Below are positions 1 to 7,587 of a DNA stretch of 64,000 bases, one piece after another. Below the pieces are notes generated by a model. The model was not told the origin of the DNA, searched no databases, and was given only the letters and a program-made list of their open reading frames with translations. A program made the translations under genes and the position numbers. The stretch's first letter is position 1, and each line of letters starts with the position of its first letter. Source of the DNA: Tenacibaculum pelagium (GTDB lineage Bacteria > Bacteroidota > Bacteroidia > Flavobacteriales > Flavobacteriaceae). Location: NCBI RefSeq assembly GCF_014062345.1, contig NZ_JACGLS010000001.1, positions 372,001 to 436,000 on the forward strand, given 5' to 3'.

Positions 1-160
1 TTAAACCTATAATAAAAGCGCCTGAAAGTGCTACTAAAGGATCTATTTGAGCTACAAAAGCAAAGGCAACTACTTCTGGTATCATTGCAAGAGAAACTGT
101 GATACCTGCTAACGTATCATCTTTAATGTTAATCTTCTTACTCTTAATATATTTCATCAT
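1..160 (-). CDS. SulP family anion permease, N-terminal fragment
   Basis: This is the 5' end of a gene that runs leftward off the window. The 53 visible residues have a basic head (KYIKSKK), then the DTLAGITVSLAMIPE segment and a hydrophobic stretch ending FIIGL. This matches the first membrane segments of SulP permeases, which carry sulfate, bicarbonate or related anions across the inner membrane. Two Met codons stand in tandem (160 and 157); the first is taken as the start. The substrate cannot be told from this piece. It is divergent from pyrR with about 145 bases between them. Confidence 0.75.
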   Translation of the reverse strand, partial: MMKYIKSKKINIKDDTLAGITVSLAMIPEVVAFAFVAQIDPLVALSGAFIIGL

Positions 161-239
161 AATATTGTCGACTATTGTAAAAGTTGGCAAATGTAAAGAT
201 AATTTTATTCATTTAGTTTTATCTTTCATCAACTTTAAT

Positions 240-270
240 TTTGTTGACGATATTTTTTGCTTTATTTTTG
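240..270 (+). promoter_or_regulatory. Bacteroidota-type promoter upstream of pyrR
   Basis: TTTG at 240-243 and TATTTTTG at 263-270 are separated by 19 bases. This fits the known flavobacterial consensus of TTTG, 17-23 bases, then TAnnTTTG. Transcription would begin about 30 bases before the pyrR ATG. It is the best two-part promoter match I found in the window. Confidence 0.6.
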
Positions 271-305
271 AACGTTGAACTATCAAACCAATTTGGTAGC
301 AAAAC

Positions 306-860
306 ATGAGCAGAAAAACACTACTTACTTCAAAAGAAATTGAAATCATTCTGCATCGATTAGCCTGTCAGTTAATCGAAAATCATAACGACTTTTCTAA
401 TACCGTATTAATAGGACTTCAACCAAGAGGTAGCTATTTAGCAAATCGATTAGCTAAATTATTAACTACAGATTATGGCATTAAAAACCTTCAATTAGGT
501 TTATTAGATATTACGTTTTATCGTGATGATTTTCGTAGAAGAGATGAACCTTTAGAGGCTACATCTACTCAAATAGATTTTTTAATCGAAGGAAAAAAAG
601 TAGTGATTATTGATGATGTTTTATTTTCAGGAAGAAGTGTACGAAGTGCTTTAACAGCTATTCAATCTTACGGTAGACCAGAAAATATTGAGTTACTAGT
701 ACTAATTGATCGTCGTTTCAGTCGTCATCTACCAATTCAACCTAATTACCGAGGAAGACAAGTTGATGCAATTAATGAAGAAAAAGTAGTAGTTAATTGG
801 CAAGAAACTCATAAAGAAGATACTATTTACCTTGAACCCAAGCTATCAAAGCTTGATTAG
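306..860 (+). CDS. pyrR: Bifunctional pyrimidine regulator / uracil phosphoribosyltransferase PyrR
   Basis: PyrR belongs to the type I phosphoribosyltransferases. Family members make UMP from uracil and PRPP, and in Gram-positives also bind pyr mRNA. The PRPP-binding loop VVIIDDVLFSGRS lies at residues 99-111, and the LQPRGSYLA segment near residue 38 also fits. The length (184 aa) is normal. It is first in a co-directional run with pyrB, 24 bases downstream. Known pyr operons control expression by attenuation, but I saw no clear terminator/antiterminator pair in the short leader, so an RNA-binding role here is only an inference. Confidence 0.93.
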   Translation: MSRKTLLTSKEIEIILHRLACQLIENHNDFSNTVLIGLQPRGSYLANRLAKLLTTDYGIKNLQLGLLDITFYRDDFRRRDEPLEATSTQIDFLIEGKKVVIIDDVLFSGRSVRSALTAIQSYGRPENIELLVLIDRRFSRHLPIQPNYRGRQVDAINEEKVVVNWQETHKEDTIYLEPKLSKLD

Positions 861-884
861 TTATGATAAAAAAATTAAACTAAA

Positions 885-1817
885 ATGAAGCAGTTAAGCG
901 TTGAACATTTATTAGGTATTAAATACCTTAACAAAACCGATTTAGAGCTTATTTTTGAAACTGCTGCTCATTTTAAAGAGGTAATTAACCGACCAATAAA
1001 AAAGGTTCCTTCACTTCGCGATATAACTATTGCTAATTTATTTTTTGAAAACAGCACACGTACTAAGTTATCTTTTGAACTAGCTGAAAAACGTTTATCT
1101 GCAGATGTTATTAATTTTTCTGCAGGGCAATCATCAGTTAAAAAAGGAGAGACTTTAATCGACACAGTAAACAATATTTTATCAATGAAAGTTGATATTG
1201 TTGTGATGCGTCATGCAAGTGTTGGTGCTGGTATTTTCTTATCAAAACATGTTGATGCAAAAATTATCAATGCTGGTGATGGTACACATGAGCACCCTAC
1301 ACAAGCATTGTTAGATAGCTTTTCGATGCGAGAAGCTTTAAACAGCAATTTAAAAGGGAAGAAAATCGTTATTGTTGGTGATGTTTTACATTCTCGTGTG
1401 GCATTATCAAACATCTTTGCTTTACAATTACAAGGTGCAAAAGTTAAAGTTTGTGGACCAACTACCTTAATTCCTAGATATATTTCGAGCTTAGGAGTTG
1501 AAGTTGAAACTAACCTAAAGAAAGCTCTTGAATGGTGTGATGTTGCAAACGTTTTACGTGTACAGCATGAACGTATGGATATAAAATACTTTCCATCAAC
1601 TAGAGAATACACTCAATTGTTCGGAATTAATAAACAAATACTTGATAACCTTGGCAAGGATATTGTAATTATGCATCCAGGGCCTATAAACCGTGGTGTA
1701 GAACTAACAAGTGATGTTGCCGATAGTAATCAATCAATTATTTTAAATCAAGTAGAAAATGGGGTTGCTGTACGTATGGCTGTTATATATTTACTAGCAC
1801 AACAAATAAAAAGATAA
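885..1817 (+). CDS. pyrB: Aspartate carbamoyltransferase catalytic subunit
   Basis: PyrB condenses carbamoyl phosphate with aspartate to give N-carbamoyl-aspartate, the committed step of pyrimidine synthesis. The carbamoyl-phosphate motif STRT is at residues 57-60, HPTQ at 137-140, and the C-terminal MHPGPINRG segment binds substrate. The length (310 aa) is typical of the catalytic chain. No pyrI regulatory subunit lies nearby, as expected for the pyrR-pyrB type of operon. The next ATG is three bases after the stop codon region, indicating tight coupling with the following small gene. Confidence 0.96.
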   Translation: MKQLSVEHLLGIKYLNKTDLELIFETAAHFKEVINRPIKKVPSLRDITIANLFFENSTRTKLSFELAEKRLSADVINFSAGQSSVKKGETLIDTVNNILSMKVDIVVMRHASVGAGIFLSKHVDAKIINAGDGTHEHPTQALLDSFSMREALNSNLKGKKIVIVGDVLHSRVALSNIFALQLQGAKVKVCGPTTLIPRYISSLGVEVETNLKKALEWCDVANVLRVQHERMDIKYFPSTREYTQLFGINKQILDNLGKDIVIMHPGPINRGVELTSDVADSNQSIILNQVENGVAVRMAVIYLLAQQIKR

Positions 1818-1819
1818 TA

Positions 1820-2152
1820 ATGATTGTTGAAGACAAAAAAGAATATATTTTAATAAATCCTGATGAGAATTCTTTCTCTAGCTTCTTTTCGAACTTTGAA
1901 AAAGAACATTCTAGTTATGGGGAAAAACACCTTATTATTCAAATTTTAGAAAAATTCCCTGTTTCTAAAGAAAATATTTTCCTATTTTTGAGTTACGCGG
2001 TAGGTCATCAAGAGAATGGCACATCTTTTGTAATTATTGTAAATGATGTGGATATTGATGATTTTCCTGAAACATTAAATATCGTGCCTACTTTATTAGA
2101 AGCTCAAGATATTATTGAAATGGAAAATATTCAGCGTGAATTAGGTTTTTAA
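1820..2152 (+). CDS. Conserved small protein of the pyrB-rnz interval
   Basis: This 110-residue acidic soluble protein has no signal peptide or membrane segment. Its C-terminus (PTLLEAQDIIEMENIQRELGF) resembles short flavobacterial proteins that I recall being labelled ribonuclease Z in databases only because they sit beside rnz. It has none of the metallo-beta-lactamase motifs, so that label would be wrong. The pattern of a central hydrophobic strand (SFVIIVNDVDID) followed by a helix could suit an STAS-like or other small alpha/beta fold, but I cannot assign one. It starts two bases after the pyrB stop and is probably co-transcribed with it. Confidence 0.8.
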   Translation: MIVEDKKEYILINPDENSFSSFFSNFEKEHSSYGEKHLIIQILEKFPVSKENIFLFLSYAVGHQENGTSFVIIVNDVDIDDFPETLNIVPTLLEAQDIIEMENIQRELGF

Positions 2153-2188
2153 CCTTATTATTTCATAATCCCCCTAAATGATTAACAT

Positions 2189-2509
2189 ATGGTAAAAAAA
2201 ATACTTTTCTTATTTATTTTCTTAGTAACATTATCTAGTTTTTCTCAAGAAAAGTCTATCGATAAGTTAGTTGCTTCGCCTAATCCATTTATAAATAATA
2301 CTACTATATACTTTAACGCTAAAAAAGAGCAATCTATTATATTTACTGTTAGAAATGTTTTAGGTAAAACTGTTTTTAGTAAAGAAATTACCACTAATAA
2401 AGGTCATAATTCATTTCCATTTGAGCGTCAAAATTTAAAAACAGGAATGTACATTTATGCTATTCAAAGTAAAGATGAAATTATTTCTAAACGCTTTGTT
2501 ATTAGATAA
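2189..2509 (+). CDS. Secreted protein consisting almost only of a T9SS sorting domain
   Basis: An N-terminal signal peptide (ending about SSFSQ, residue 20) is followed directly by an approximately 80-residue type A T9SS C-terminal sorting domain. That domain shows ASPNPF, a conserved NVLGK turn, LKTGMYIY and the final FVIR. Normally this domain follows a large cargo and is removed by PorU. Here there is no cargo. The stop codon abuts the rnz ATG with no spacer, so the two are translationally coupled. Possible roles include a T9SS accessory or decoy, or a remnant of a larger gene. Confidence 0.85.
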   Translation: MVKKILFLFIFLVTLSSFSQEKSIDKLVASPNPFINNTTIYFNAKKEQSIIFTVRNVLGKTVFSKEITTNKGHNSFPFERQNLKTGMYIYAIQSKDEIISKRFVIR

Positions 2510-3451
2510 ATGAGTTTAAATTTAACGATTTTAGGGTGCCATTCTGCTACTCCTAGGGTTAATGCATATCCTACTTCTCAATATTTAGAAATAAACAATC
2601 GTCATTTTTTAATTGATTGTGGTGAGGGTACCCAGCGTCAAATGCGAAAGTATAAAGTTGGTTTTTCTAAAATAAATCACATCTTTATCTCTCATTTACA
2701 TGGCGATCATTTTTTTGGTTTAATTGGTTTAATTTCAACATTCGGAATATTGAATAGAGAAAAAGACTTACATATTTATGGGCCTAAAGGAATCAAAGAA
2801 ATCACAGTACTTCAATTAAAGTTATCTAAATCTTGGACAAAGTATCAATTAATTTTTCATGAATTAGAATCTAAAGAAAGTGAGCTGATTTTTGAAGATG
2901 ATAAAGTAACAATTTATACAATCCCTTTAGATCACAGAGTATATACTAATGGTTTTTTGTTTAAAGAGAAGCCTAAACTCAGAAAATTGCATATCGCTAA
3001 TATTCAGCAGTATGATGAAATAGAAACTTGCGATTATCATAATATTAAAGCTGGTAAAGATTATGTGCTATCTACTGGTGAAGTTGTTATGAATGATGAG
3101 TTAACTATTGACCCTCCGAAACCAAAAAGTTATGCTTTTTGTAGTGATACAGCATATAAACCTTCTATAATTCCTATTATCAAAAATGTAGATTTATTAT
3201 ACCATGAAGCTACTTTTTTAAACGATAGAGAAGATTTATGCGAAAAAACAAAACACTCAACAGCTGAACAAGCAGCTACAATTGCAAATAATGCTAATGT
3301 AGAAAAGTTGGTGATAGGACATTACTCTAGTAGATATTCGAACTTAAAAGGCTTTAAAAAAGAAGCACAAGCCGTTTTTAAAAATGTAGAATTAGCTGAA
3401 GCTGGTAATTTACATTCTATAAATTCATTTCCTGTAAAAGTTCTAAATTAG
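2510..3451 (+). CDS. rnz: Ribonuclease Z (tRNA 3' endonuclease)
   Basis: RNase Z cuts the 3' trailer of precursor tRNAs. The metallo-beta-lactamase zinc motif HLHGDH is at residues 62-67, preceded by the LIDCGEGTQRQ signature near residue 34. Further metal-binding segments follow (AFCSDTAY, YHEATF, and VIGHYSSRY near the C-terminus). The length (313 aa) matches short-form bacterial RNase Z. The gene begins immediately after the preceding stop and ends overlapping by four bases with the convergent CoA-binding gene, so the two stops share sequence. Confidence 0.96.
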   Translation: MSLNLTILGCHSATPRVNAYPTSQYLEINNRHFLIDCGEGTQRQMRKYKVGFSKINHIFISHLHGDHFFGLIGLISTFGILNREKDLHIYGPKGIKEITVLQLKLSKSWTKYQLIFHELESKESELIFEDDKVTIYTIPLDHRVYTNGFLFKEKPKLRKLHIANIQQYDEIETCDYHNIKAGKDYVLSTGEVVMNDELTIDPPKPKSYAFCSDTAYKPSIIPIIKNVDLLYHEATFLNDREDLCEKTKHSTAEQAATIANNANVEKLVIGHYSSRYSNLKGFKKEAQAVFKNVELAEAGNLHSINSFPVKVLN

Positions 3452-3810
3452 TATTGATTGGTCGACAGCAACACTAACGTACAAGCAATTTCTGATTCTA
3501 CCCCTTTTTCTTTTAAAAGCTTTATAAATTCAAAATTTTCTGTTCCTGGATTAAAAATCACTCTTCTAGGGCTTAATTCTAATATATAATTGTAGTACTC
3601 CTCTTGCCTTTTCGGATTTAAATATAAAGTTACTGTATCAATACCTTCAAACAATATTTTTTCAGTTTCAACAGTAACCGTATGTATGTTTCCTTTTCTT
3701 AAACCAATTGCCTTGGTATTTATATTTCTGTCTATTAATCTTTTAATAGCAATATTAGAATATCTAGTGGGATTTAAAGATGCTCCTACAACTAAAGTAG
3801 TTTTTTTCAT
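3448..3810 (-). CDS. CoA-binding protein (YccU-like)
   Basis: This 120-residue Rossmann-type protein of the CoA_binding_2 family has the nucleotide-binding turn VVGASLNPTRYSNIA at the N-terminus and IFNPGTENFEF toward the end. Such proteins bind CoA in vitro, and their cellular role is poorly known. I chose the ATG at 3810 because it puts the beta-strand at the start, as in homologues. An upstream in-frame ATG at 3852 would add 14 poorly conserved residues. It is convergent with rnz, with overlapping stop codons. Confidence 0.87.
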   Translation of the reverse strand: MKKTTLVVGASLNPTRYSNIAIKRLIDRNINTKAIGLRKGNIHTVTVETEKILFEGIDTVTLYLNPKRQEEYYNYILELSPRRVIFNPGTENFEFIKLLKEKGVESEIACTLVLLSTNQY

Positions 3811-3904
3811 AATTGTTAATGATTCGTTAAACTCTGTTAAAGATAGTAACAAAAGTTATCAATAACGAGTCTATTAGGCATCAAAACAATTTAAAATAAA
3901 CAAA

Positions 3905-6355
3905 ATGAAAAACATACTACTAATCCTTTTAACAGCATTTAGTGTCAATTTAATGGCACAAATGCCGAAAAGTAATTTACCCAAACCCGGCTTAGTTTCT
4001 GGTAAAGTAATCGACCAAGCAACTAAAGAGCCACTACCATATGTAAATATTATAATCAAAGATACTGCCAATAAAATTTTAACTGGTGGAATTACCAATG
4101 ATAATGGGACATTTTCTATCAAAAATATTCCTGAAGGTAATAATCTTGTTGAAATTCAATTTATTGGTTACAAGACAGTCACAAAACCTATTGCTATTAA
4201 CAACAAAAGAAGAAGAGTTAACTTAGGAACTATTGCGCTTACCGAAGACAGCACTACATTAGATGAAGTTGAAGTTCGTGCTGAAACATCAACAGTAACT
4301 CAAAAAGTAGATAGAAAAGTTATTAATGTAGGTAAGGATTTAACTTCTGCAGGAGCTACTGCTTCTGAATTATTAAATAATGTACAATCAGTTAGTGTAG
4401 ATAGTCAATCTGGTAACATTAGTTTAAGAGGTAACGAAAATGTACGTGTTTTAGTAGACGGAAGACCAACTAACATTCCTGCTAGTCAGCTTTTAAAACA
4501 AATTCCTTCTACTTCAATTAAAAGTGTGGAATTAATCACAAACCCATCTGCAAAATACAATCCAGAAGGTATGAGTGGAATAATTAATATTGTTCTTAAC
4601 AAAAATGCCAATATGGGCTTTAATGGTTCTATTAACACTGGTGTAGAGGCAGGACATTTTGTACGTTATAATGCAGGTACTAATATGAATTATAAAACTG
4701 GAAATGTTAACTTCTTTGGTAACTATGGTTATAGAGGAGGAGAAAGGTATAATTTCGGTTTTGTAAATAGCGAGTCTAATTATCAAGATTTTATTTTTAC
4801 AAATGATAATCAATCTCATTTATTAAAATTAGGAGCTGATATTTATTTAGATGATAAAAACACTTTATCCTTCTATACTACTCAAAATTGGTTTGACAGC
4901 GATGCTAGCGGTCGTTCATTAATTTTTGATGAGAATGATGTTTTAACAAATAATGCGCCTAACTCTCAAACTTCTGATAGTCATAATCAGACTTATAATG
5001 TAAATTATAAAAGAGATTTTAAAAAGAAAGGACATAATATAGAATTCGAAGCTACTTATTCTATTAACAAAAGTCCTCAATTTTTAAGAAACAACGATTT
5101 ATTAAATACAACAAATGGTACTTTAAACTATTTTAATGATATTAATAATGAAAGAAATAATACTTTAATTAATATTGATTATACAAACCCTATTTCTAAA
5201 AACGGAAAGTTAGAATTAGGTTTTGAATATAGAGTTGATGGTACTGAAAACACTAATATAACAAATCAACAGCGAGTTGATATTACAACTAACCCTATTA
5301 GCTTTGTTGATTTAGGTAATTCAGATTTTACTTACGATAGAGACATTTACTCTGGATACGTAAATTATGCACACAAATTGGGAAAAGTTAATATGCAATT
5401 AGGTGCTCGTTTAGAACAATTTGAAATTGAAGGTGTTTTTAATGGTTTAGATGAAAGTGGTCAATTAAGGAGTGAAAAAGTTACTGATGAAATTTTCACA
5501 GTGTATCCATCTGCATTCTTTACTTATAACCCTAACGACAAAGATCAATTTCAATTAAGTTATAGTAAACGAGTAGATAGACCTAGCATACAACAAGTAA
5601 ATCCTATCAGAGAATGGAGTACACCTTTAATTACTTCTGTAGGAGAAGAAACTTTAAGACCTCAATTTACTAACTCTATTGAATTTAACTATACAAGAAA
5701 AGTTAAAGGAGGGTCGATTACTTTAGGAAGTTTTTACAGAAATATTACAGACGTAATTAATAGAGTAACAACTTTAGATAAAGACAATGTAAACCCAGAA
5801 GCTCAATTATTAACCTTTAGAAATTTTGATGATACTGATTCGTATGGTTTAGAGCTTTCTGCAAACTATAGAATCGCTAAATGGTGGCGTGCAAATGCTA
5901 GTATGGATTTTTACTCTCAAAAGCAATTCGGAACAACAGAATTAGACAATCCAAATGCTGAAAGATTAGAAGTACAAAATGAAGTTTTTAATGCTCGTAT
6001 TAGCAATAGTTTTACTGTAAATAAAAGATTACGTTTACAATTATTCGCTATGTATCGTGGACCTAGAAAAGATATTCAATGGGATGTAGACGCTATGAAG
6101 ATGGTTAACGTTGGAGCTAATTATTCAGTATTTAAAGGGAAAGGAAATATTACTTTTAGAGTAAATGACATTTTCAATACAATGAGATTCAAATTTAATT
6201 CTGACAACTTATTTCCACAAAACGGACGTTTTAAATGGGAAAGTAGAACTACTTTCTTAGGATTCAACTATAGATTTGGTGGCGGTAAAAACAAAGCTAA
6301 ACAACGCAGAAGAAGAGATAATAATGAAAAACAAGGAGGTGGAGGTTTCTTTTAA
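3905..6355 (+). CDS. Outer-membrane beta-barrel protein, TonB-dependent receptor-like
   Basis: A signal peptide (cleaved about MAQ, residue 19) leads into a carboxypeptidase-regulatory-like domain at about 30-115. A plug domain follows at about 120-230, with SLRGNENVRVLVDGRP and the GMSGIINIVLNKN boundary, then a long barrel rich in alternating aromatic strands. This is the OMP_b-brl_3 type of receptor seen in Bacteroidota. The substrate is unknown. The extreme C-terminus is odd: after the last barrel strand (FNYRFGGG) there is a basic tail with RRRRD and a glycine-rich end. It is a single-gene unit ending at a strong terminator. Confidence 0.9.
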   Translation: MKNILLILLTAFSVNLMAQMPKSNLPKPGLVSGKVIDQATKEPLPYVNIIIKDTANKILTGGITNDNGTFSIKNIPEGNNLVEIQFIGYKTVTKPIAINNKRRRVNLGTIALTEDSTTLDEVEVRAETSTVTQKVDRKVINVGKDLTSAGATASELLNNVQSVSVDSQSGNISLRGNENVRVLVDGRPTNIPASQLLKQIPSTSIKSVELITNPSAKYNPEGMSGIINIVLNKNANMGFNGSINTGVEAGHFVRYNAGTNMNYKTGNVNFFGNYGYRGGERYNFGFVNSESNYQDFIFTNDNQSHLLKLGADIYLDDKNTLSFYTTQNWFDSDASGRSLIFDENDVLTNNAPNSQTSDSHNQTYNVNYKRDFKKKGHNIEFEATYSINKSPQFLRNNDLLNTTNGTLNYFNDINNERNNTLINIDYTNPISKNGKLELGFEYRVDGTENTNITNQQRVDITTNPISFVDLGNSDFTYDRDIYSGYVNYAHKLGKVNMQLGARLEQFEIEGVFNGLDESGQLRSEKVTDEIFTVYPSAFFTYNPNDKDQFQLSYSKRVDRPSIQQVNPIREWSTPLITSVGEETLRPQFTNSIEFNYTRKVKGGSITLGSFYRNITDVINRVTTLDKDNVNPEAQLLTFRNFDDTDSYGLELSANYRIAKWWRANASMDFYSQKQFGTTELDNPNAERLEVQNEVFNARISNSFTVNKRLRLQLFAMYRGPRKDIQWDVDAMKMVNVGANYSVFKGKGNITFRVNDIFNTMRFKFNSDNLFPQNGRFKWESRTTFLGFNYRFGGGKNKAKQRRRRDNNEKQGGGGFF

Positions 6356-6372
6356 ACCTTAAAGCTCTAAGT

Positions 6373-6408
6373 AAAAAATCCGAAGCTAATGCTTCGGATT
6401 TTTTTTTA
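6373..6408. terminator. Bidirectional intrinsic terminator
   Basis: The stem AATCCGAAGC / GCTTCGGATT with loop TAAT is flanked by an A-run and a T-run. It can serve both the rightward barrel gene and the leftward fabH-like gene. Confidence 0.85.
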
Positions 6409-6432
6409 TACTATTAATTATGTAATTTTTTA

Positions 6433-7440
6433 TTACCAACGAATCACTACAGATCCCCAAGTAAATCCACTACCAAAAGCAGCTAAAACTACTAAATCAT
6501 TATCTTTTATTTTTCCTTTTTCCCAAGCTTCAGTTAAAGCTATAATAACAGAAGCTGCAGTAGTATTACCATACTTCATAATGTTATTATACACCTTATC
6601 ATCTGATAATTGGAACTTCTTTTGGATAAACTGTGCAATACGTAAATTCGCTTGGTGAGGAATTAACATATCAATATCATCCTTTTCTAATCCGTTTGCT
6701 TGTAATCCTTCAACAATGGCTTCAGAAAAACGTCCGATTGCATGTTTAAATACAAACTGACCATTCATATAAGGATAGTAAGAAACATCATCTGGATCGT
6801 TCTTTTCTAAAATTTCAGGAACCCAACGTCCTGTAGATGGTCCTTCTAAAACTAACTCTTTAGCATGCTTACCTTCTGAATGCAAATGAGAAGATAAAAT
6901 TCCTTTTCCTTCTTCTTCTGTACGAGAAAGTACGGCAGCTCCTGCTCCATCACCAAAAATAACTGTTACACCTCTACCTCTAGTTGATTTTTCCAATCCT
7001 CCTGAATGATTCTCAGCACCAATTACTAGAATGTTTTTATACATTCCTGTTTTAATAAACTGATCTGCAACAGACATAGCATATATAAATCCAGAACACT
7101 GATTACGAACATCTAATGCACCAATAGTTGGCATATCTAACATATCTTGTACTTGAACTCCTCCTCCTGGAAAATACATATCCGGACTCAACGTAGCGAA
7201 AATGATAAAATCAATATCATCTTTAGTTAAACCAGCACGCTCAATCGCAATTCTAGACGCTTTAGCTCCCATAACCGCAGTAGTATCTTCAGTTTTTGGG
7301 TCTATCCATCTACGCTCTTTAATACCAGTTCTTTCTTGAATCCACTCATCAGAGGTATCCATAAACTCTTTTAAGTCATTATTAGTCACCACATTATCTG
7401 GCACATAATAACCTAAACCTGTTATTTTTGAATTATACAT
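6433..7440 (-). CDS. 3-oxoacyl-ACP synthase III (FabH family)
   Basis: KAS III enzymes start fatty-acid chains by condensing an acyl-CoA with malonyl-ACP. The catalytic triad is visible: Cys115 (RNQCSGF), His262 (PHQAN) and Asn292 (YGNTTAAS). The length (335 aa) is normal. It stands alone, away from a plsX or acc gene. Flavobacteria often carry more than one KAS III, so this may be the paralogue that uses branched or alternative starters rather than the housekeeping copy. I therefore leave the symbol blank. Confidence 0.92.
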   Translation of the reverse strand: MYNSKITGLGYYVPDNVVTNNDLKEFMDTSDEWIQERTGIKERRWIDPKTEDTTAVMGAKASRIAIERAGLTKDDIDFIIFATLSPDMYFPGGGVQVQDMLDMPTIGALDVRNQCSGFIYAMSVADQFIKTGMYKNILVIGAENHSGGLEKSTRGRGVTVIFGDGAGAAVLSRTEEEGKGILSSHLHSEGKHAKELVLEGPSTGRWVPEILEKNDPDDVSYYPYMNGQFVFKHAIGRFSEAIVEGLQANGLEKDDIDMLIPHQANLRIAQFIQKKFQLSDDKVYNNIMKYGNTTAASVIIALTEAWEKGKIKDNDLVVLAAFGSGFTWGSVVIRW

Positions 7441-7587
7441 AATTTTTATGTTGATTTTTTATTTGTTTGCAAATTTGTAGCTTGTAAAAATAGTGATTTT
7501 AAAGTTTTCTTACAATCCATGATATTTTACTTGATAATTAAAAAGTTATAAGTAAAAAAGTTAGATTTGCTCCTTAAAAAATTGAAC

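Noticed and set aside
1211..1612. 133-residue open frame on the minus strand inside pyrB
   Set aside because: Shadow of pyrB. It lacks recognisable domain features, and pyrB is certain.
4532..4819. Minus-strand open frame inside the barrel-protein gene
   Set aside because: Low-complexity hydrophobic translation opposite a solid gene; no sign of independent coding.
7567..7587. TTG start for the surface lipoprotein, seven codons upstream
   Set aside because: The ATG at 7588 gives a normal signal peptide and lipobox.
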